58,898 nucleotides of DNA from an uncultured Actinomycetes bacterium. Lineage in GTDB: Bacteria > Actinomycetota > Thermoleophilia > RBG-16-64-13. How positions within the stretch are numbered: the stretch's first letter is position 1; each line of letters starts with the position of its first letter. A program made the translations under genes and the position numbers. Where the stretch lies: the NCBI GenBank assembly GCA_903873715.1, contig CAIQPS010000087.1, positions 1 to 58,898 of the forward strand, given 5' to 3'. The notes under the pieces are model-generated. The model had not been told where the DNA came from. It made no database searches and saw nothing but the letters and a program-made list of their open reading frames with translations. Shown piece by piece: positions 1-10,509 of this stretch.

Positions 1-1346
<1,346 letters not shown>

Positions 1347-1360
1347 GGCGCGGCGGCGGT

Positions 1361-2803
1361 CTAGGCTGACTGGACCTGGCCGAACGCCCAGGCGACGCTC
1401 TCGGCCACTACCTCGATGTCGCGCTCGTCGAGGGCGAGCACGTCGAGGTGCAGGCTGTCCTGCGACACGCGGGCGATCAGAGGGATCGGCGCGTGGCGCA
1501 GCGCGTTCTCGAAAGCGACGATAGTGGGAGTGGCGGAAGCTGAGGCCGCGGGCGCCTCGGGAAAGCGGATGCGGACCGCGTGCGACGGCACTTCGGTGAG
1601 CGGCATGGAGCCGCCTCCAGCCCGGGCGCTGGTCTCCTCCACCTCTGTGATGAACCCTCCGGGCGCGCGCCTGTCGATCGCGGCCAGGAGTGCCGCCGCC
1701 AACGGGGCGGTGTCGGCAGGCGTGCGGGACAGAGAGCGGAGCACCGGTATCTCGCGGCGGGCGCGTTCCGGGTCCAGATAGATTCGGAGCGTTGCCTCGA
1801 GGGCCGCCAGGGTCATCTTGTCCAGGCGGAGCGCGCGGGCCACCGGGTGCTTGCGCAGCCGCCCGATGACGGCCTTGCTCCCCACCAGGATCCCGGCCTG
1901 AGGCCCGCCCAGGAGCTTGTCGCCGCTGAAACAGACCACGTCGGCTCCGGCACGCAGAGACGCTGCGACGGTGGGCTCGCCCCGGTACGCGTCGAGCTCG
2001 TTCAGCGCCCCGCTCCCGAGGTCGTCGGCCACGATGACGCCACGCCGGCGGCCCAACTCCACCATCTCGCCCAGGTCGGCCTCCTCGGTGAAGCCCATGA
2101 TCCGGTAGTTGGAGGTGTGGACCCGCAGGATCATCGCGGTGTCGGGCGTGATGGCGGACTCGTAGTCGCCTATCCGGGTGCGGTTGGTGGTGCCGACCTC
2201 CACCAGGCGGACTCCGCCGGCGCGCATGATGTCGGGCAGGCGGAACGAACCGCCGATCTCCACGAGTTGTCCGCGCGACACCAGGACTTCGCGCCCGGGC
2301 GCCAGAGCCATGAGCAGTAGCAGGACCGCGGCGGCGTTGTTGTTGACGGCGAAGGCGGCTTCAGCCCCGGTGAGCCGGGTGAGGAGCGCCTCCAGGTGGG
2401 TCTCGCGGTGGCCGCGGGCGCCCAGTCCGAGGTCGTATTCCAGGTTGCTGTAGGAGCGGGCCACCTTCACGACCTCGTCCACCGCCTGCTCGGCGAGGGG
2501 CGAACGGCCGAGATTGGTATGGATGACCACCCCGGTGAGGTTGAGAAGAGGGCGCAGGCCCGGCGTCTGCCAATCGGCCAGCAGCGAAGCGGCGGCGGCG
2601 AGGAGAGTGCCAGGATCGCCGAGGGCGGATCCAGCGGTGGAATCTTTCAGTATCTCCCGGCGCGCGCCTTCCAGCGCCGCCCTCACGGCCTCCACCACCT
2701 GGGTGCGCGGGTACGCGGCCAGCAAGGAAGCGGCTGCGGCATGGTTCAGCAACTCCTCCACCGCAGGCAGCGCCCGCAGCGCCTGCCGGGCGGACTCGTC
2801 CAT
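1361..2803 (-). CDS. selA: L-seryl-tRNA(Sec) selenium transferase SelA
   Basis: PLP enzyme converting Ser-tRNA(Sec) to Sec-tRNA(Sec) with selenophosphate. About 480 aa, normal for the family. Recognisable stretches are the N-terminal [20 protein letters not shown], the central [15 protein letters not shown], and [16 protein letters not shown], which carries the PLP lysine. ATG 2803 overlaps the stop of the upstream polyprenyl synthase (TGATG); a GTG one codon earlier (2806) is an alternative. The gene is followed by selB. selD and the Sec tRNA gene are not in the window and must be elsewhere. Confidence 0.96.
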   Translation of the reverse strand: MDESARQALRALPAVEELLNHAAAASLLAAYPRTQVVEAVRAALEGARREILKDSTAGSALGDPGTLLAAAASLLADWQTPGLRPLLNLTGVVIHTNLGRSPLAEQAVDEVVKVARSYSNLEYDLGLGARGHRETHLEALLTRLTGAEAAFAVNNNAAAVLLLLMALAPGREVLVSRGQLVEIGGSFRLPDIMRAGGVRLVEVGTTNRTRIGDYESAITPDTAMILRVHTSNYRIMGFTEEADLGEMVELGRRRGVIVADDLGSGALNELDAYRGEPTVAASLRAGADVVCFSGDKLLGGPQAGILVGSKAVIGRLRKHPVARALRLDKMTLAALEATLRIYLDPERARREIPVLRSLSRTPADTAPLAAALLAAIDRRAPGGFITEVEETSARAGGGSMPLTEVPSHAVRIRFPEAPAASASATPTIVAFENALRHAPIPLIARVSQDSLHLDVLALDERDIEVVAESVAWAFGQVQSA

Positions 2804-3825
2804 CACTTCTCCCGCTCCAGGAAGAAGTCGGCCATGGAGGCGAGGACCTCGCGGGCGGGGGTGTCGGGGATGAAATCGAGCGAGAGCCGGGCCTTGACGA
2901 TCAACTCGTGCGCCATCCGCCGGGCGAATCCTATCGAATCGTACTTGTAGAGCAGGTCGACGGCCTCGGCCGCGTCCTCCAGCGTCTTGTCGTGGCCTAG
3001 ATGGAGCAGTTCCACCATGCGGTCCCGGTCGGCGCCCTCGGCCCGCGAAAGGCAGTGGATGACCATGAGCGTCCGCTTGCTCTCCAGGATGTCGCTCAGG
3101 TAGTCCTTGCCCATGGTGTCGACATCGCCGAGGATGTTGAGCAGGTCGTCCTGGATCTGGAAGGCGATGGACGAGTCCCGGCCGAAGTCCTGCAGCGCCT
3201 CGAGCTCGCGCGACGTGGCCCCACCGATGAGCGCGCCGGCTTTCAGCGGCGCGATACCGGAGTAGTAGCCGGTCTTGCCCAGGGCCATGTGCATGTAGTC
3301 ACCGGGAGTGAGGTCGTAGACCTCGTCGCGCACCCAACCGACGTCGAGGGCCTGGCCCTCGACGGTGCGGGCACTCATCTCGCCGATGACGTCCAGCACG
3401 GCGATCTTGGTGGCGTCGTCCAGAGCCGGGTCCCGCACCACGATGGTACAGACCAGCCCCAGGGCGTAGTCGCCGGCGTTGATGGCCAGCGGCTCCCCAT
3501 GCACGATGTGCGCGCACTTCTGGCCGCGGCGCAGGATGCTCGCGTCCATGATGTCGTCGTGGATGAGAGCGGCCGCGTGGAAGAACTCGATGGCGCAGCC
3601 CGCGGACATGGCCTTCATCGGGTCCCCGCCGACGGCCTCGCAGGCCAGCATGGTCATGGCGGGCCGGGCCCGCTTGCCGCCCCGAGCGATGAACTCGTCC
3701 AGGATGTCGTACAGGTACAGCCGGAGGGGGCTGTTACGGGACACCACGTCGAGATAGCCGTGGAGATGCGCGTCGATGTCCGGAGTAGCCCTGAGCAGGT
3801 ACTCCACAAAAAGTTCGCTACCCAT
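2803..3825 (-). CDS. Polyprenyl (geranylgeranyl/heptaprenyl-type) diphosphate synthase
   Basis: Trans-isoprenyl diphosphate synthase of about 340 aa, condensing IPP onto allylic diphosphates to make a carrier lipid or quinone side chain. Seen: GGKRARP near residue 50, the first Asp-rich motif HDDIMD, and the second QDDLLNILGD. The product length cannot be read from sequence. ATG 3825 is preferred over GTG 3846 because TGCTATCGT (3832-3840) ends 6 nt before it, consistent with a leaderless transcript. First gene of a minus-strand operon with selA and selB; its stop overlaps the selA start. The functional link to selenium genes is probably only positional. Confidence 0.9.
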   Translation of the reverse strand: MGSELFVEYLLRATPDIDAHLHGYLDVVSRNSPLRLYLYDILDEFIARGGKRARPAMTMLACEAVGGDPMKAMSAGCAIEFFHAAALIHDDIMDASILRRGQKCAHIVHGEPLAINAGDYALGLVCTIVVRDPALDDATKIAVLDVIGEMSARTVEGQALDVGWVRDEVYDLTPGDYMHMALGKTGYYSGIAPLKAGALIGGATSRELEALQDFGRDSSIAFQIQDDLLNILGDVDTMGKDYLSDILESKRTLMVIHCLSRAEGADRDRMVELLHLGHDKTLEDAAEAVDLLYKYDSIGFARRMAHELIVKARLSLDFIPDTPAREVLASMADFFLEREK

Positions 3826-3868
3826 GCCGAGACGATAGCACGGCACCGCCCGCCGCGTCGGCCAGCCG

Positions 3869-3947
3869 CCGGGACGAGCGCGTCCAGGCGAACGTGAGCG
3901 TACGTACTCGTCAGCGTGGTGAGCCGGGACACGCTCGGCCAGGCGCC
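3869..3947 (-). repeat. Structured intergenic repeat, copy A
   Basis: A 45-nt core (3884-3928) is identical at 44 of 45 positions to 6242-6286. It begins 20 nt after the stop of the MFS gene, exactly as copy B does after the LCP gene. It is enclosed by a 10-bp stem: in the minus-strand RNA, GAGCGUGUCC pairs fully with GGACGCGCUC (one G-U pair). The core holds the 8-bp palindrome GTACGTAC and two near-copies of ACGCTCACG. There is no T-run, so it is not a standard intrinsic terminator. Confidence 0.7.
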
Positions 3948-3948
3948 A

Positions 3949-5628
3949 CTACCCGCGCTTCTTGCTCACGAAAAGCGCCAGCCCGGCGCCCACCAACATC
4001 AGGATGATGGAGAACAGATACGTGGTCCGCATCGCGTGGGCGAACTGGTCCATGATCGTGTTCACGTCGAAGAGGTCCTTGAAGAAGGCGACCACCTGTT
4101 GTTGCATCGAGGCGGGCACCTGGCTGAGCATGTCCTGCACGTCGGAGGGCATCGCCGCGCCCATCCCGCCGCCGGCCTGCATCTGGCCCATGTTGGTGGC
4201 GGAGGAGGCGACCGCGTCGAGGATGGCCTGCTTCGTGCCGGCCGGCAGCGGGAACGGAGCCGCGTCCAGCTTGGCGGCGACACCCGCCTGGATGTAGACG
4301 ATGGCGCGGTTCATGAGCACGGCACCCATCACAGCGATGCCGAGCACCGAGCCGATCTGCCTGGTGCTCGAGATCACCCCTGAGGCTTGACCGGCTTTCT
4401 CCGGCGCCACGGAACCCATCACAGCCGAGGTCATCGGCGGCATGACCATCCCGATCCCGAAGCCGGAGACCGCGAACGGCAGGATGAAGCCCGGCCAGTC
4501 TGCGTCGGACACCATCGCCCTGCGTGTCAGGAAGAAACCCACCGCGGCCACCAGCATCCCCGAGAACATCAGCCACTTGGGCCCGATGCGGTCGGAGAGG
4601 GCGCCGGACGTCGGCGAGGCGAAGATCACCACGGCCGCCAGCGGCGTCATCACCAGGCCGGCCTTGATGGCGCTGTAGCCCAGCACGGACTGCAGGAACA
4701 CGGGCAGCAGGAAGAACACGCCCATCATCCCGAAGGACATGATGAGCCCCACGGCGTTGGTGACGCTGTAGGTGCGAATCTTGAACAGGGAGAGGTCCAT
4801 CAGCGGCTGCACCTGCCTCCGCTCGATGAGCACGAAGGCCGCCATCCCCACCACGGTCGCCGCGAACAGTCCGAGGATCGGCCCCGACTTCCACCCGTAA
4901 TCCTGTCCCTCGATGAGGGCGAAGGTCAGGCAGAACAGCGACGCCGTGAGCACGCCGACGCCCGGGTAGTCCATCTGCTTGACGGACGTCGGGTCGGTGG
5001 ATTCGGGAACGAAGCGCAGCCCCAGGATCAGCAGGATCACCCCGATGGGCACGTTGATGAAGAAGATCCACCGCCATGATGCACCGTCCACGAGAAGCCC
5101 GCCGATACTCGGACCGAGCGCCAGGGAGATGCCGCTCACCCCGCCCCAGAAGCCCATGGCCTTGCCCCTCTCCTCGGGCCGGAAGACGTTGGCGATGATG
5201 GAGAGTGTGTTGGGCATCATTAGCGCGCCCCCCAACCCCTGGATGGCCCGGAAGCCGATGAGCCACCCGATTCCGGGCGCGAGACCGCAGGCCAGCGAGG
5301 CCAGGGTGAACAGGCACAGCCCAACGGTGAAGACCCGCTTGCGCCCGTAGAGATCGCCCAACCGCCCCGTGGTGATGAGCGACACCGCGAAGGCCAGCAG
5401 GTACGCGTCCATGACCCACTGCACTCCGGCGTAGCTGGCGCCGAACGCTTTGAGGATGCTGGGGATGGCGATGTTGACGATGGTGCCGTCCAGCAAGAGC
5501 ATGAACACGCCCACACAGAGGATCGCGAGCACCCCCCAGCGCCGCCGGGTGTACCGGATGTCGGAGACCGCGCCGGGCCCACCGCCGGCCGCCGCGCCGC
5601 CGGCAGTTCCTGTCGTCACGTCGGTCAC
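3949..5628 (-). CDS. DHA2-family (EmrB/QacA-type) multidrug efflux MFS transporter
   Basis: Proton-driven drug exporter of the inner membrane, about 559 aa with a 14-helix DHA2 layout. Signs are LLLDGTIVNIAIPSI in helix 1, GRLGDLYGRKR in the loop between helices 2 and 3 (motif A), and the motif C-like ISLALGPSIGGLL. A hydrophilic loop of about 90 residues rich in Met, Gln and Ala precedes the last helix. GTG 5628 is chosen because it lies just after the marR stop with GGGGGTGAG upstream; the longer ORF start would run deep into marR. It forms an operon with marR, so repressor and pump are probably induced by the pump substrate. Confidence 0.9.
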   Translation of the reverse strand: MTDVTTGTAGGAAAGGGPGAVSDIRYTRRRWGVLAILCVGVFMLLLDGTIVNIAIPSILKAFGASYAGVQWVMDAYLLAFAVSLITTGRLGDLYGRKRVFTVGLCLFTLASLACGLAPGIGWLIGFRAIQGLGGALMMPNTLSIIANVFRPEERGKAMGFWGGVSGISLALGPSIGGLLVDGASWRWIFFINVPIGVILLILGLRFVPESTDPTSVKQMDYPGVGVLTASLFCLTFALIEGQDYGWKSGPILGLFAATVVGMAAFVLIERRQVQPLMDLSLFKIRTYSVTNAVGLIMSFGMMGVFFLLPVFLQSVLGYSAIKAGLVMTPLAAVVIFASPTSGALSDRIGPKWLMFSGMLVAAVGFFLTRRAMVSDADWPGFILPFAVSGFGIGMVMPPMTSAVMGSVAPEKAGQASGVISSTRQIGSVLGIAVMGAVLMNRAIVYIQAGVAAKLDAAPFPLPAGTKQAILDAVASSATNMGQMQAGGGMGAAMPSDVQDMLSQVPASMQQQVVAFFKDLFDVNTIMDQFAHAMRTTYLFSIILMLVGAGLALFVSKKRG

Positions 5629-5632
5629 AATC

Positions 5633-6100
5633 TCACCCCCGTCTTCCCACGAGCCTCTCCAGACCTTCCAGGAAATCCCGGCAGGCTCGGTCGTCCATGC
5701 CGGACAAAGCCGCTTCCACGTCACGCCTGCGCTCGCTTAGCACCTGGTCGGCCATCGACTGCGCCCGGCTGCTCAGCCCCACCCTCACGATCCGTTGGTC
5801 GCTGGCGTCGCGTGTGCGGGTGACGTAGCCCATCTCCACCAAGGGTTTGACCAGCCCGGTCGCGGACGCCATCGTGATCTGCATCCCTTCGGCCAACTCC
5901 CCCATCGTGAGGGAGCCGTACTGCGCGAGATGGATGAGCGCCCGCAGTTGCGCCGCCGAGACCTCGCCGGACGCCCCGTTCATGGCCGCAGCGTGCGCCG
6001 CCCCCTCCCTGTTGAGGGTCTTGGCCAACTCGGGAAGCACCTTGATGACTTCCCTGATTATGCGTTCGCGCTCGTCCATGACCGGTATGCGACACCCCAT
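5633..6100 (-). CDS. MarR-family transcriptional regulator
   Basis: Winged-helix repressor of about 155 aa. The DNA-binding segment is SLTMGELAEGMQITMASATGL, followed by the wing RTRDASDQRIVRVGLS. It most likely represses its own operon, including the adjacent exporter, through the palindrome at 6124-6138. A second ATG at 6079 (MDERER) is an equally plausible start because neither has a clear Shine-Dalgarno. The ligand is unknown. Confidence 0.9.
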   Translation of the reverse strand: MGCRIPVMDERERIIREVIKVLPELAKTLNREGAAHAAAMNGASGEVSAAQLRALIHLAQYGSLTMGELAEGMQITMASATGLVKPLVEMGYVTRTRDASDQRIVRVGLSSRAQSMADQVLSERRRDVEAALSGMDDRACRDFLEGLERLVGRRG

Positions 6101-6123
6101 CGGCTGTGAGTGTTTGTTTGGTC

Positions 6124-6138
6124 GCCTAAATATTAGGC
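6124..6138. promoter_or_regulatory. MarR operator palindrome
   Basis: Perfect inverted repeat GCCTAA-ATA-TTAGGC covering the -10 box of the marR promoter, so a bound dimer would block polymerase. The AT-rich centre stands out in this GC-rich DNA. Assignment to the adjacent MarR is inferred from position. Confidence 0.8.
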
Positions 6139-6158
6139 CACCTAAGCGCTGAGTGCAA
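6130..6158 (-). promoter_or_regulatory. Promoter of marR-exporter operon
   Basis: On the minus strand, -35 TTGCAC (6153-6158), a 17-nt spacer and -10 TAATAT (6130-6135), a good sigma-70-type promoter. The -10 lies inside the operator palindrome. Confidence 0.75.
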
Positions 6159-6221
6159 GAGGAGTGCTGCCCCGGCGCGTCGCCCGGCGGCCGCGCCGAA
6201 CAGACCCCAGAGAATGAGTGG

Positions 6222-6306
6222 TCGCCCTGGCCCAGGCGCGCCCAGGCGAACGTGAGCGTACGTACTCGTGAGCGTGGTGAGCCGGGGCGCGCCCGGACCA
6301 GGGCCC
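6222..6306 (-). repeat. Structured intergenic repeat, copy B
   Basis: Second copy of the 45-nt core (6242-6286), again starting exactly 20 nt after a stop codon (LCP gene). The enclosing stem differs in sequence from copy A but is also complementary: GGCGCGCCC pairs with GGGCGCGCC, and an outer CCCUGGUCC pairs with GGGCCAGGG. Conserved loop with compensated stems suggests selection on structure. Confidence 0.7.
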
Positions 6307-7875
6307 CTACTGCGAGACAGGCACCATCGACTCGGCCATCTTCAGCAGCACGTCAGGCTTGGCCGAATACATCAAGGTGTTCGAGATGAAGTAGAGCACG
6401 TCCCCGCTCGTCCACCAGATGTGGTCGGTGCGGGAGTTGGAGCCCACGACGTGGTAGACGACCCCGTTCTTCTCCACCTCGGTGCCCTTCGTGGCCAGAG
6501 GCGGGTCGGTCCAGGTGGTGGCGGAGATGCCTATGTAAAGGTCCCGGGCCCCATAGCGGTACATCACCCGGACGCAGGGCTCTTTCCCGTCGCCGGTCTC
6601 GATCCCGTACGTCCGGCCCCCGGTCGGGTACGTGTTCGAGTAGGAGTAACCGTCAGGGACGTACGTGGGAGCCTGCAGCTTGAAGGAGATGGACTTCTGC
6701 AGCCCCTTCCACATCGCGGCGTCCTTGATCGTGCCGCCCGACGTCGCCGTCAGGCTCGTGCTGGTAGCGGCCACCAGCTGAACGGCCGCCGCCGAGCCTG
6801 TGGTGGACGTCGTCGTCGAGGTCCCGGCCTGGGAGGTGCCGGTCTCGGAGCTGCCGGTCTCGGAACTACTGGTGGTGGAAGCGTTCTCTTCCGGAGGCGT
6901 GAGGAACTGGGTGACCACTTCCTTCAGCTCGCTGGTGGGGACGAGGACCACCGACTTGCCGTCGATGGTGGGCGTCGTACCGGTGAGGAACAGCTGGCGG
7001 ATGCGCGACCCGTCCAGCCCGACCACGAACTTCGCCAGCTTGAGGAAGTCGCCGGCGGTGAGGTTGGTGGCCATCCCGTCCATCATGGTACTGATGATGC
7101 TGGGCAGCTTGGTGGTGAGGTTCCAGCCGGCGGCCTGTTCGCGCAGGGCTGCGAGCACCCGCTGCTGCCGGCGCTGCCGGCCGAAGTCGGAGTTGCTGTC
7201 GTACCTGAAGCGGGCGAAGAGGAGCGCGTCCGTGCCGCTCAGCAACTGATAGCCCGGGTGGATGTCCATGTCGCGGGTGGCCCTGGTGTATTGCCGGTCG
7301 ATGTCCACGTAGACGCCGCCCAGCGAGTCCACCAGCTGCGAGAACGTCTCGAAGCCGACCTCCGCATACTTCTTGACGTTGATCCCGGTGACGGCCTTGA
7401 TGGTCTTGATGCTCAGCGCCGGCCCGCCGTACGCGTAGGCCGCGTTGATCTTGTTCTTGCCATGCCCCGGTATGCTCACGTACATGTCGCGCGGGATGGA
7501 CAGGATGGACAGATAGTCGTTCTCCGGGTCGACGTGGACCAGCATGAGGGTGTCCGACCGGCCACCCGAAGTCGGGTCGTCGGAGCGGCTGTCGTTCCCC
7601 ACCAGCATGATGTCGATGGCCTGCTCGGATTCCTTGATGGGGACCAGGGTGGTCGGCGGGGCTTCCTCCAACGCCGCCACGGCGTCGGGATGCGTCTCGT
7701 TGATACGCTGGTTGACCGGTTCGACCGTTTTGGAGAACCAGAGGTAGGAACCACCGGCCAAGGCGAGAATCAAGACTATGACGCCGATGGCGCTGAACAA
7801 CGCGATACGGAGACGCCGTCGTCTGCGCGCACCACGCGTGCGATGGATGCGGGGTCTATCATTCCTGTCCGCCAT
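6307..7875 (-). CDS. LytR-CpsA-Psr (LCP) family cell-wall glycopolymer ligase
   Basis: Membrane-anchored, extracytoplasmic enzyme that attaches polysaccharide or teichoic-type polymers to peptidoglycan. About 522 aa: basic cytoplasmic N-terminus with an Arg run, one transmembrane helix (about residues 25-48), then the LCP core with IDIMLVGNDSRSDD, RSDTLMLVHVD, SIPRDMYVSIPGHGKNKINAAYAYGG (quoted as overlapping motifs: SIPRDMYVSIPG and KNKINAAYAYGG) and LLFARFRYDSNSDFGRQRRQ. A Ser/Thr/Gly-rich linker leads to a C-terminal domain of about 130 aa with several Trp and Tyr, not recognised by name. ATG 7875 follows a TATCAT box (7885-7890) by 9 nt. Its setting beside polysaccharide genes fits the role. 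Confidence 0.9.
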   Translation of the reverse strand: MADRNDRPRIHRTRGARRRRRLRIALFSAIGVIVLILALAGGSYLWFSKTVEPVNQRINETHPDAVAALEEAPPTTLVPIKESEQAIDIMLVGNDSRSDDPTSGGRSDTLMLVHVDPENDYLSILSIPRDMYVSIPGHGKNKINAAYAYGGPALSIKTIKAVTGINVKKYAEVGFETFSQLVDSLGGVYVDIDRQYTRATRDMDIHPGYQLLSGTDALLFARFRYDSNSDFGRQRRQQRVLAALREQAAGWNLTTKLPSIISTMMDGMATNLTAGDFLKLAKFVVGLDGSRIRQLFLTGTTPTIDGKSVVLVPTSELKEVVTQFLTPPEENASTTSSSETGSSETGTSQAGTSTTTSTTGSAAAVQLVAATSTSLTATSGGTIKDAAMWKGLQKSISFKLQAPTYVPDGYSYSNTYPTGGRTYGIETGDGKEPCVRVMYRYGARDLYIGISATTWTDPPLATKGTEVEKNGVVYHVVGSNSRTDHIWWTSGDVLYFISNTLMYSAKPDVLLKMAESMVPVSQ

Positions 7876-7920
7876 GCTCGGCGCATGATACCAGCAACGG
7901 GGATTCGAGGCCGTCATACC

Positions 7921-7950
7921 TTGACAGTGCGCCCGAAGGGTCACTAATCT
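7921..7950 (+). promoter_or_regulatory. Promoter of the sugar transferase gene
   Basis: TTGACA (7921-7926), 18-nt spacer, TAATCT (7945-7950). The downstream gene starts at 8000 behind an AGGAG ribosome-binding site. Confidence 0.75.
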
Positions 7951-7999
7951 CCGTTGGGGCGTTTTTAGACGCAAAGGGACGCTGCACGACAGGAGCGCC

Positions 8000-9514
8000 A
8001 TGGATCCGAGAACACGAACCTCAAGCCCTACCTGGCGCTCGAAGCCGGGGCGCGGCCGCGATTCCCGCACACGCAAGTTCCTCGTGATCTGTGACGTGGT
8101 GGCAGCCCTCGCCGCGGTCTTCGGCATGTACGTGTACCTCAGATACCGCCGGGCCGGACAGCCCCACGAGGAGGTCGCGATCCTCTTCGCGGCCCTCGTG
8201 ATCGTCGTGGTGGTGCTTGTCCTGGTCCTGGACGGTCAGTACGTGGGGCGCGGCCGGCTGTCGCGCATCGCGGATGTCGGTGCCCTCTTCCGGGCGACGA
8301 TCGCCGCGGCTGCCTTCGCCTTCATCCTCAACTTCATGACCAAGGGCTTCTTCACCGGGTTCACCACCATCTCCCGCGTGGGGATAGGCATCTTCTTTGT
8401 GATCTTCCTGGCCATCGCCATCCTCGGACGCCTCATCCTGGCAGCCATCGAGCGAAGAGGCTTCTCGTCCGGGCGCGGGGTGAAGACCGTCATCGTGCTG
8501 GGCAGCGGGGACGTGGCCGACGAGTTCCGCATGTTCCTGGACCGGCGGCCGTGGCTGGGCACCCGCATCGGCGGGCAGTTGGACTACGTCCACGACCGGT
8601 CGACGCTGGCCGAGGCGGCAGCCTCCGGGGACGGTGACGGCGGGACGATGCTGGGCATCATGAGCAACGACCTCGAGGGCCTGCACGTCCTCGACCAGGC
8701 GCTGGACAAGTCGGGGGCGTCCGAGATCGTCGTGGCCCTCGATGAGGGTCAGCACGCCGATCTGGCGCACATCGCCACGCTACTGACCCTGGCCCACGTC
8801 CCGTTCCGGGTAGTCCCGTCGCTCTTCGAGCAGAGCTACCGGGCGACGGAACTGCTCGGCTACGGGGAACTGCCCGTGATCGACGTCGACGTCGACCCCA
8901 TCAACCGCGTATCCCGGTCGTCCAAGCGGGTGCTCGACCTCACCATCTCCATCGGGGTCGCCGTCTTCCTCTCCCCGCTTCTGCTGCTGCTGTCCACCGC
9001 AGTGGCGCTCGAGTCCGGACTGCCCGTCATCTACAAGCAAGAGCGCATCGGCAAGCACGGACGGCACTTCATGATGTTCAAGTTCCGTACGATGGTGAAG
9101 GACGCGGACAAGCAGCTGGAAGCCCTGCTCGAGCAGAACGAGGCCGGCGCCGACGGACTCATGTTCAAGATGCGCCGCGACCCCAGGGTCACCCGGGTGG
9201 GATCATTCCTGCGGAAGACCAGCCTCGACGAGCTCCCCCAGTTCTTCAACGTGTTGAAGGGGGACATGAGCGTCGTCGGGCCCAGGCCGCCGCTGCCCCG
9301 CGAGGTGGAGTTGTACGAGCAGCAGCACCTGGTACGGCTGCGCGCCTTGCCGGGCATCACGGGGCTGTGGCAAGTGTCGGGGCGGAGCGACCTCACGTTC
9401 GAGGACATGGTCCGTCTGGACCGCTACTACGTGGACAACTGGTCGCTCGGGATGGACCTCGGCATCCTGCTCCGGACCTTCGTGGTCGTGCTGGGACGCA
9501 AGGGGGCGTACTAG
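8000..9514 (+). CDS. Polyprenyl-phosphate sugar phosphotransferase (WbaP/CapE-like initiating transferase)
   Basis: Transfers the first sugar-1-phosphate to undecaprenyl phosphate, starting each repeat unit of an exopolysaccharide. 504 aa: four N-terminal helices, a nucleotide-binding-like middle (VIVLGSGDVADEF), one more helix after SKRVLDLTIS, then the catalytic bacterial sugar transferase domain with IYKQERIGKHGR, MFKFRTM, TSLDELPQFFNVLKGDMSV, VGPRPPLPREVE and LPGITGLWQVSGRS. AGGAG precedes ATG 8000. Divergent from the LCP ligase and next to a CpsB-type phosphatase, the usual partners in such loci. The sugar specificity cannot be told. Confidence 0.93.
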   Translation: MDPRTRTSSPTWRSKPGRGRDSRTRKFLVICDVVAALAAVFGMYVYLRYRRAGQPHEEVAILFAALVIVVVVLVLVLDGQYVGRGRLSRIADVGALFRATIAAAAFAFILNFMTKGFFTGFTTISRVGIGIFFVIFLAIAILGRLILAAIERRGFSSGRGVKTVIVLGSGDVADEFRMFLDRRPWLGTRIGGQLDYVHDRSTLAEAAASGDGDGGTMLGIMSNDLEGLHVLDQALDKSGASEIVVALDEGQHADLAHIATLLTLAHVPFRVVPSLFEQSYRATELLGYGELPVIDVDVDPINRVSRSSKRVLDLTISIGVAVFLSPLLLLLSTAVALESGLPVIYKQERIGKHGRHFMMFKFRTMVKDADKQLEALLEQNEAGADGLMFKMRRDPRVTRVGSFLRKTSLDELPQFFNVLKGDMSVVGPRPPLPREVELYEQQHLVRLRALPGITGLWQVSGRSDLTFEDMVRLDRYYVDNWSLGMDLGILLRTFVVVLGRKGAY

Positions 9515-9545
9515 CCGGCTAGCCGGCCGCCGGCGGCCCACCCGG

Positions 9546-10397
9546 CTAACTGAAGAAGCGCCTGCTTTTGGCCGGCTGACTGCCGGCGCCCATGGGCAGC
9601 GGGCGCTGCCCCTTCAGCAGGCGCGCCGGGTTCACGCTCACCAACAACTCCCGGTCCTCGGGCGTCACCCGCTTGCCGAGCTCCTCGAGCAGGGGCCCGA
9701 CCGTCCACGTGAAGCTGGGCTGGGAGTGGGCGTCGGAAGCCAGCAGGCCGTACCAGCCGCGGGCAAGTATCTCGTGGAAGGGCTTCTGGCTGTCCCGTCT
9801 GAATATCTCGCTGAAGCTCCCTGCGGTGCCCTGCAGGATGGCGCCGGCCCCTAGACAGGGCTCCAGGACGTCCACCGACCGGCGCACCCGGTCGTTGCGC
9901 TCCGGGTGCGCGATGACCGGCAGGAAGCCCGACGAGGCCAGCCGGGCGATGGTCTGCTCGAACATAGGCGGCCAGTTGGAGAACGGCATCTCTATGAGCA
10001 GCGGGCGGGCGCACCGTGTTCCCGTGGCGGCCTCGCCCCCACCGGACGCAGAGCCGCCCGCGGGGTCCTCGCCATCGCCGCTGATGTCGATGCAGACCGA
10101 GCGGAGCTGTTCCGCATCCGCCGTCGCCGCCAGCAGCATGCTCACCTCGAACCCAGGGTACAGGCGGACCTCCATCCCTGCCTCGGCCACGGCCGCGGCC
10201 ACCTGCCGGAAGACCTCGCGAGACCGTGCGATGAGCGCGGCATCGTAGTCGTAGAGGTGCGGAGTGAGGCACATGGCGGTCACGCCCTGCTCGACCGCGA
10301 ACCCGATCATCCGCAGTGTGGTCTCCACGTCCGGCGACCCGTGGTCCACCAGAGGCAGCGCGTGTGAATGTGTATCGACGATGCTGGTGACCGGCAT
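9546..10397 (-). CDS. CpsB/YwqE-type PHP-fold protein-tyrosine phosphatase
   Basis: Manganese-dependent phosphotyrosine phosphatase that usually controls a polysaccharide tyrosine kinase. 283 aa with DTHSHALPLVDHGS at the N-terminus (metal ligands), TPHLYDYD, YPGFEVS, IAHPERN and SDAHSQPS. An Asp/Gly/Ser/Ala-rich insert of about 25 aa lies after residue 100 (near 10020-10090). No tyrosine kinase gene is in the window; the Wzz-like protein at 22434 has no kinase domain. A TATATA box lies in the 112-bp divergent region upstream. Confidence 0.85.
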   Translation of the reverse strand: MPVTSIVDTHSHALPLVDHGSPDVETTLRMIGFAVEQGVTAMCLTPHLYDYDAALIARSREVFRQVAAAVAEAGMEVRLYPGFEVSMLLAATADAEQLRSVCIDISGDGEDPAGGSASGGGEAATGTRCARPLLIEMPFSNWPPMFEQTIARLASSGFLPVIAHPERNDRVRRSVDVLEPCLGAGAILQGTAGSFSEIFRRDSQKPFHEILARGWYGLLASDAHSQPSFTWTVGPLLEELGKRVTPEDRELLVSVNPARLLKGQRPLPMGAGSQPAKSRRFFS

Positions 10398-10509
10398 GGC
10401 TCACTTTCTTCTCAACTACTCGGCTCAGTCGGCCGACAAACTATATACCGAGGATTTCGGGTCGACAGAGTTTTGACGAGGCGGGTCCGCGTCTCAGGAG
10501 GCTGAGAAG
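10398..10509. promoter_or_regulatory. Divergent promoter region
   Basis: 112 bp between the CpsB-type gene and the HEAT protein gene. It holds TCGGCCGA and an AT-rich box around 10440-10448 (TATATA) that can act on either strand. The rightward gene has AGGAGG followed by ATG 10510. No -35 can be assigned with confidence. Confidence 0.45.

Noticed and set aside
6268-7947. 559-codon plus-strand ORF opposite the LCP gene
   Set aside because: Antisense shadow; no recognisable domains, while the LCP motifs are on the minus strand.
9515-9545. Terminator between the sugar transferase and CpsB-type genes
   Set aside because: GCCGGC-rich repeats can form several hairpins, but no stable single stem or T-run stands out.
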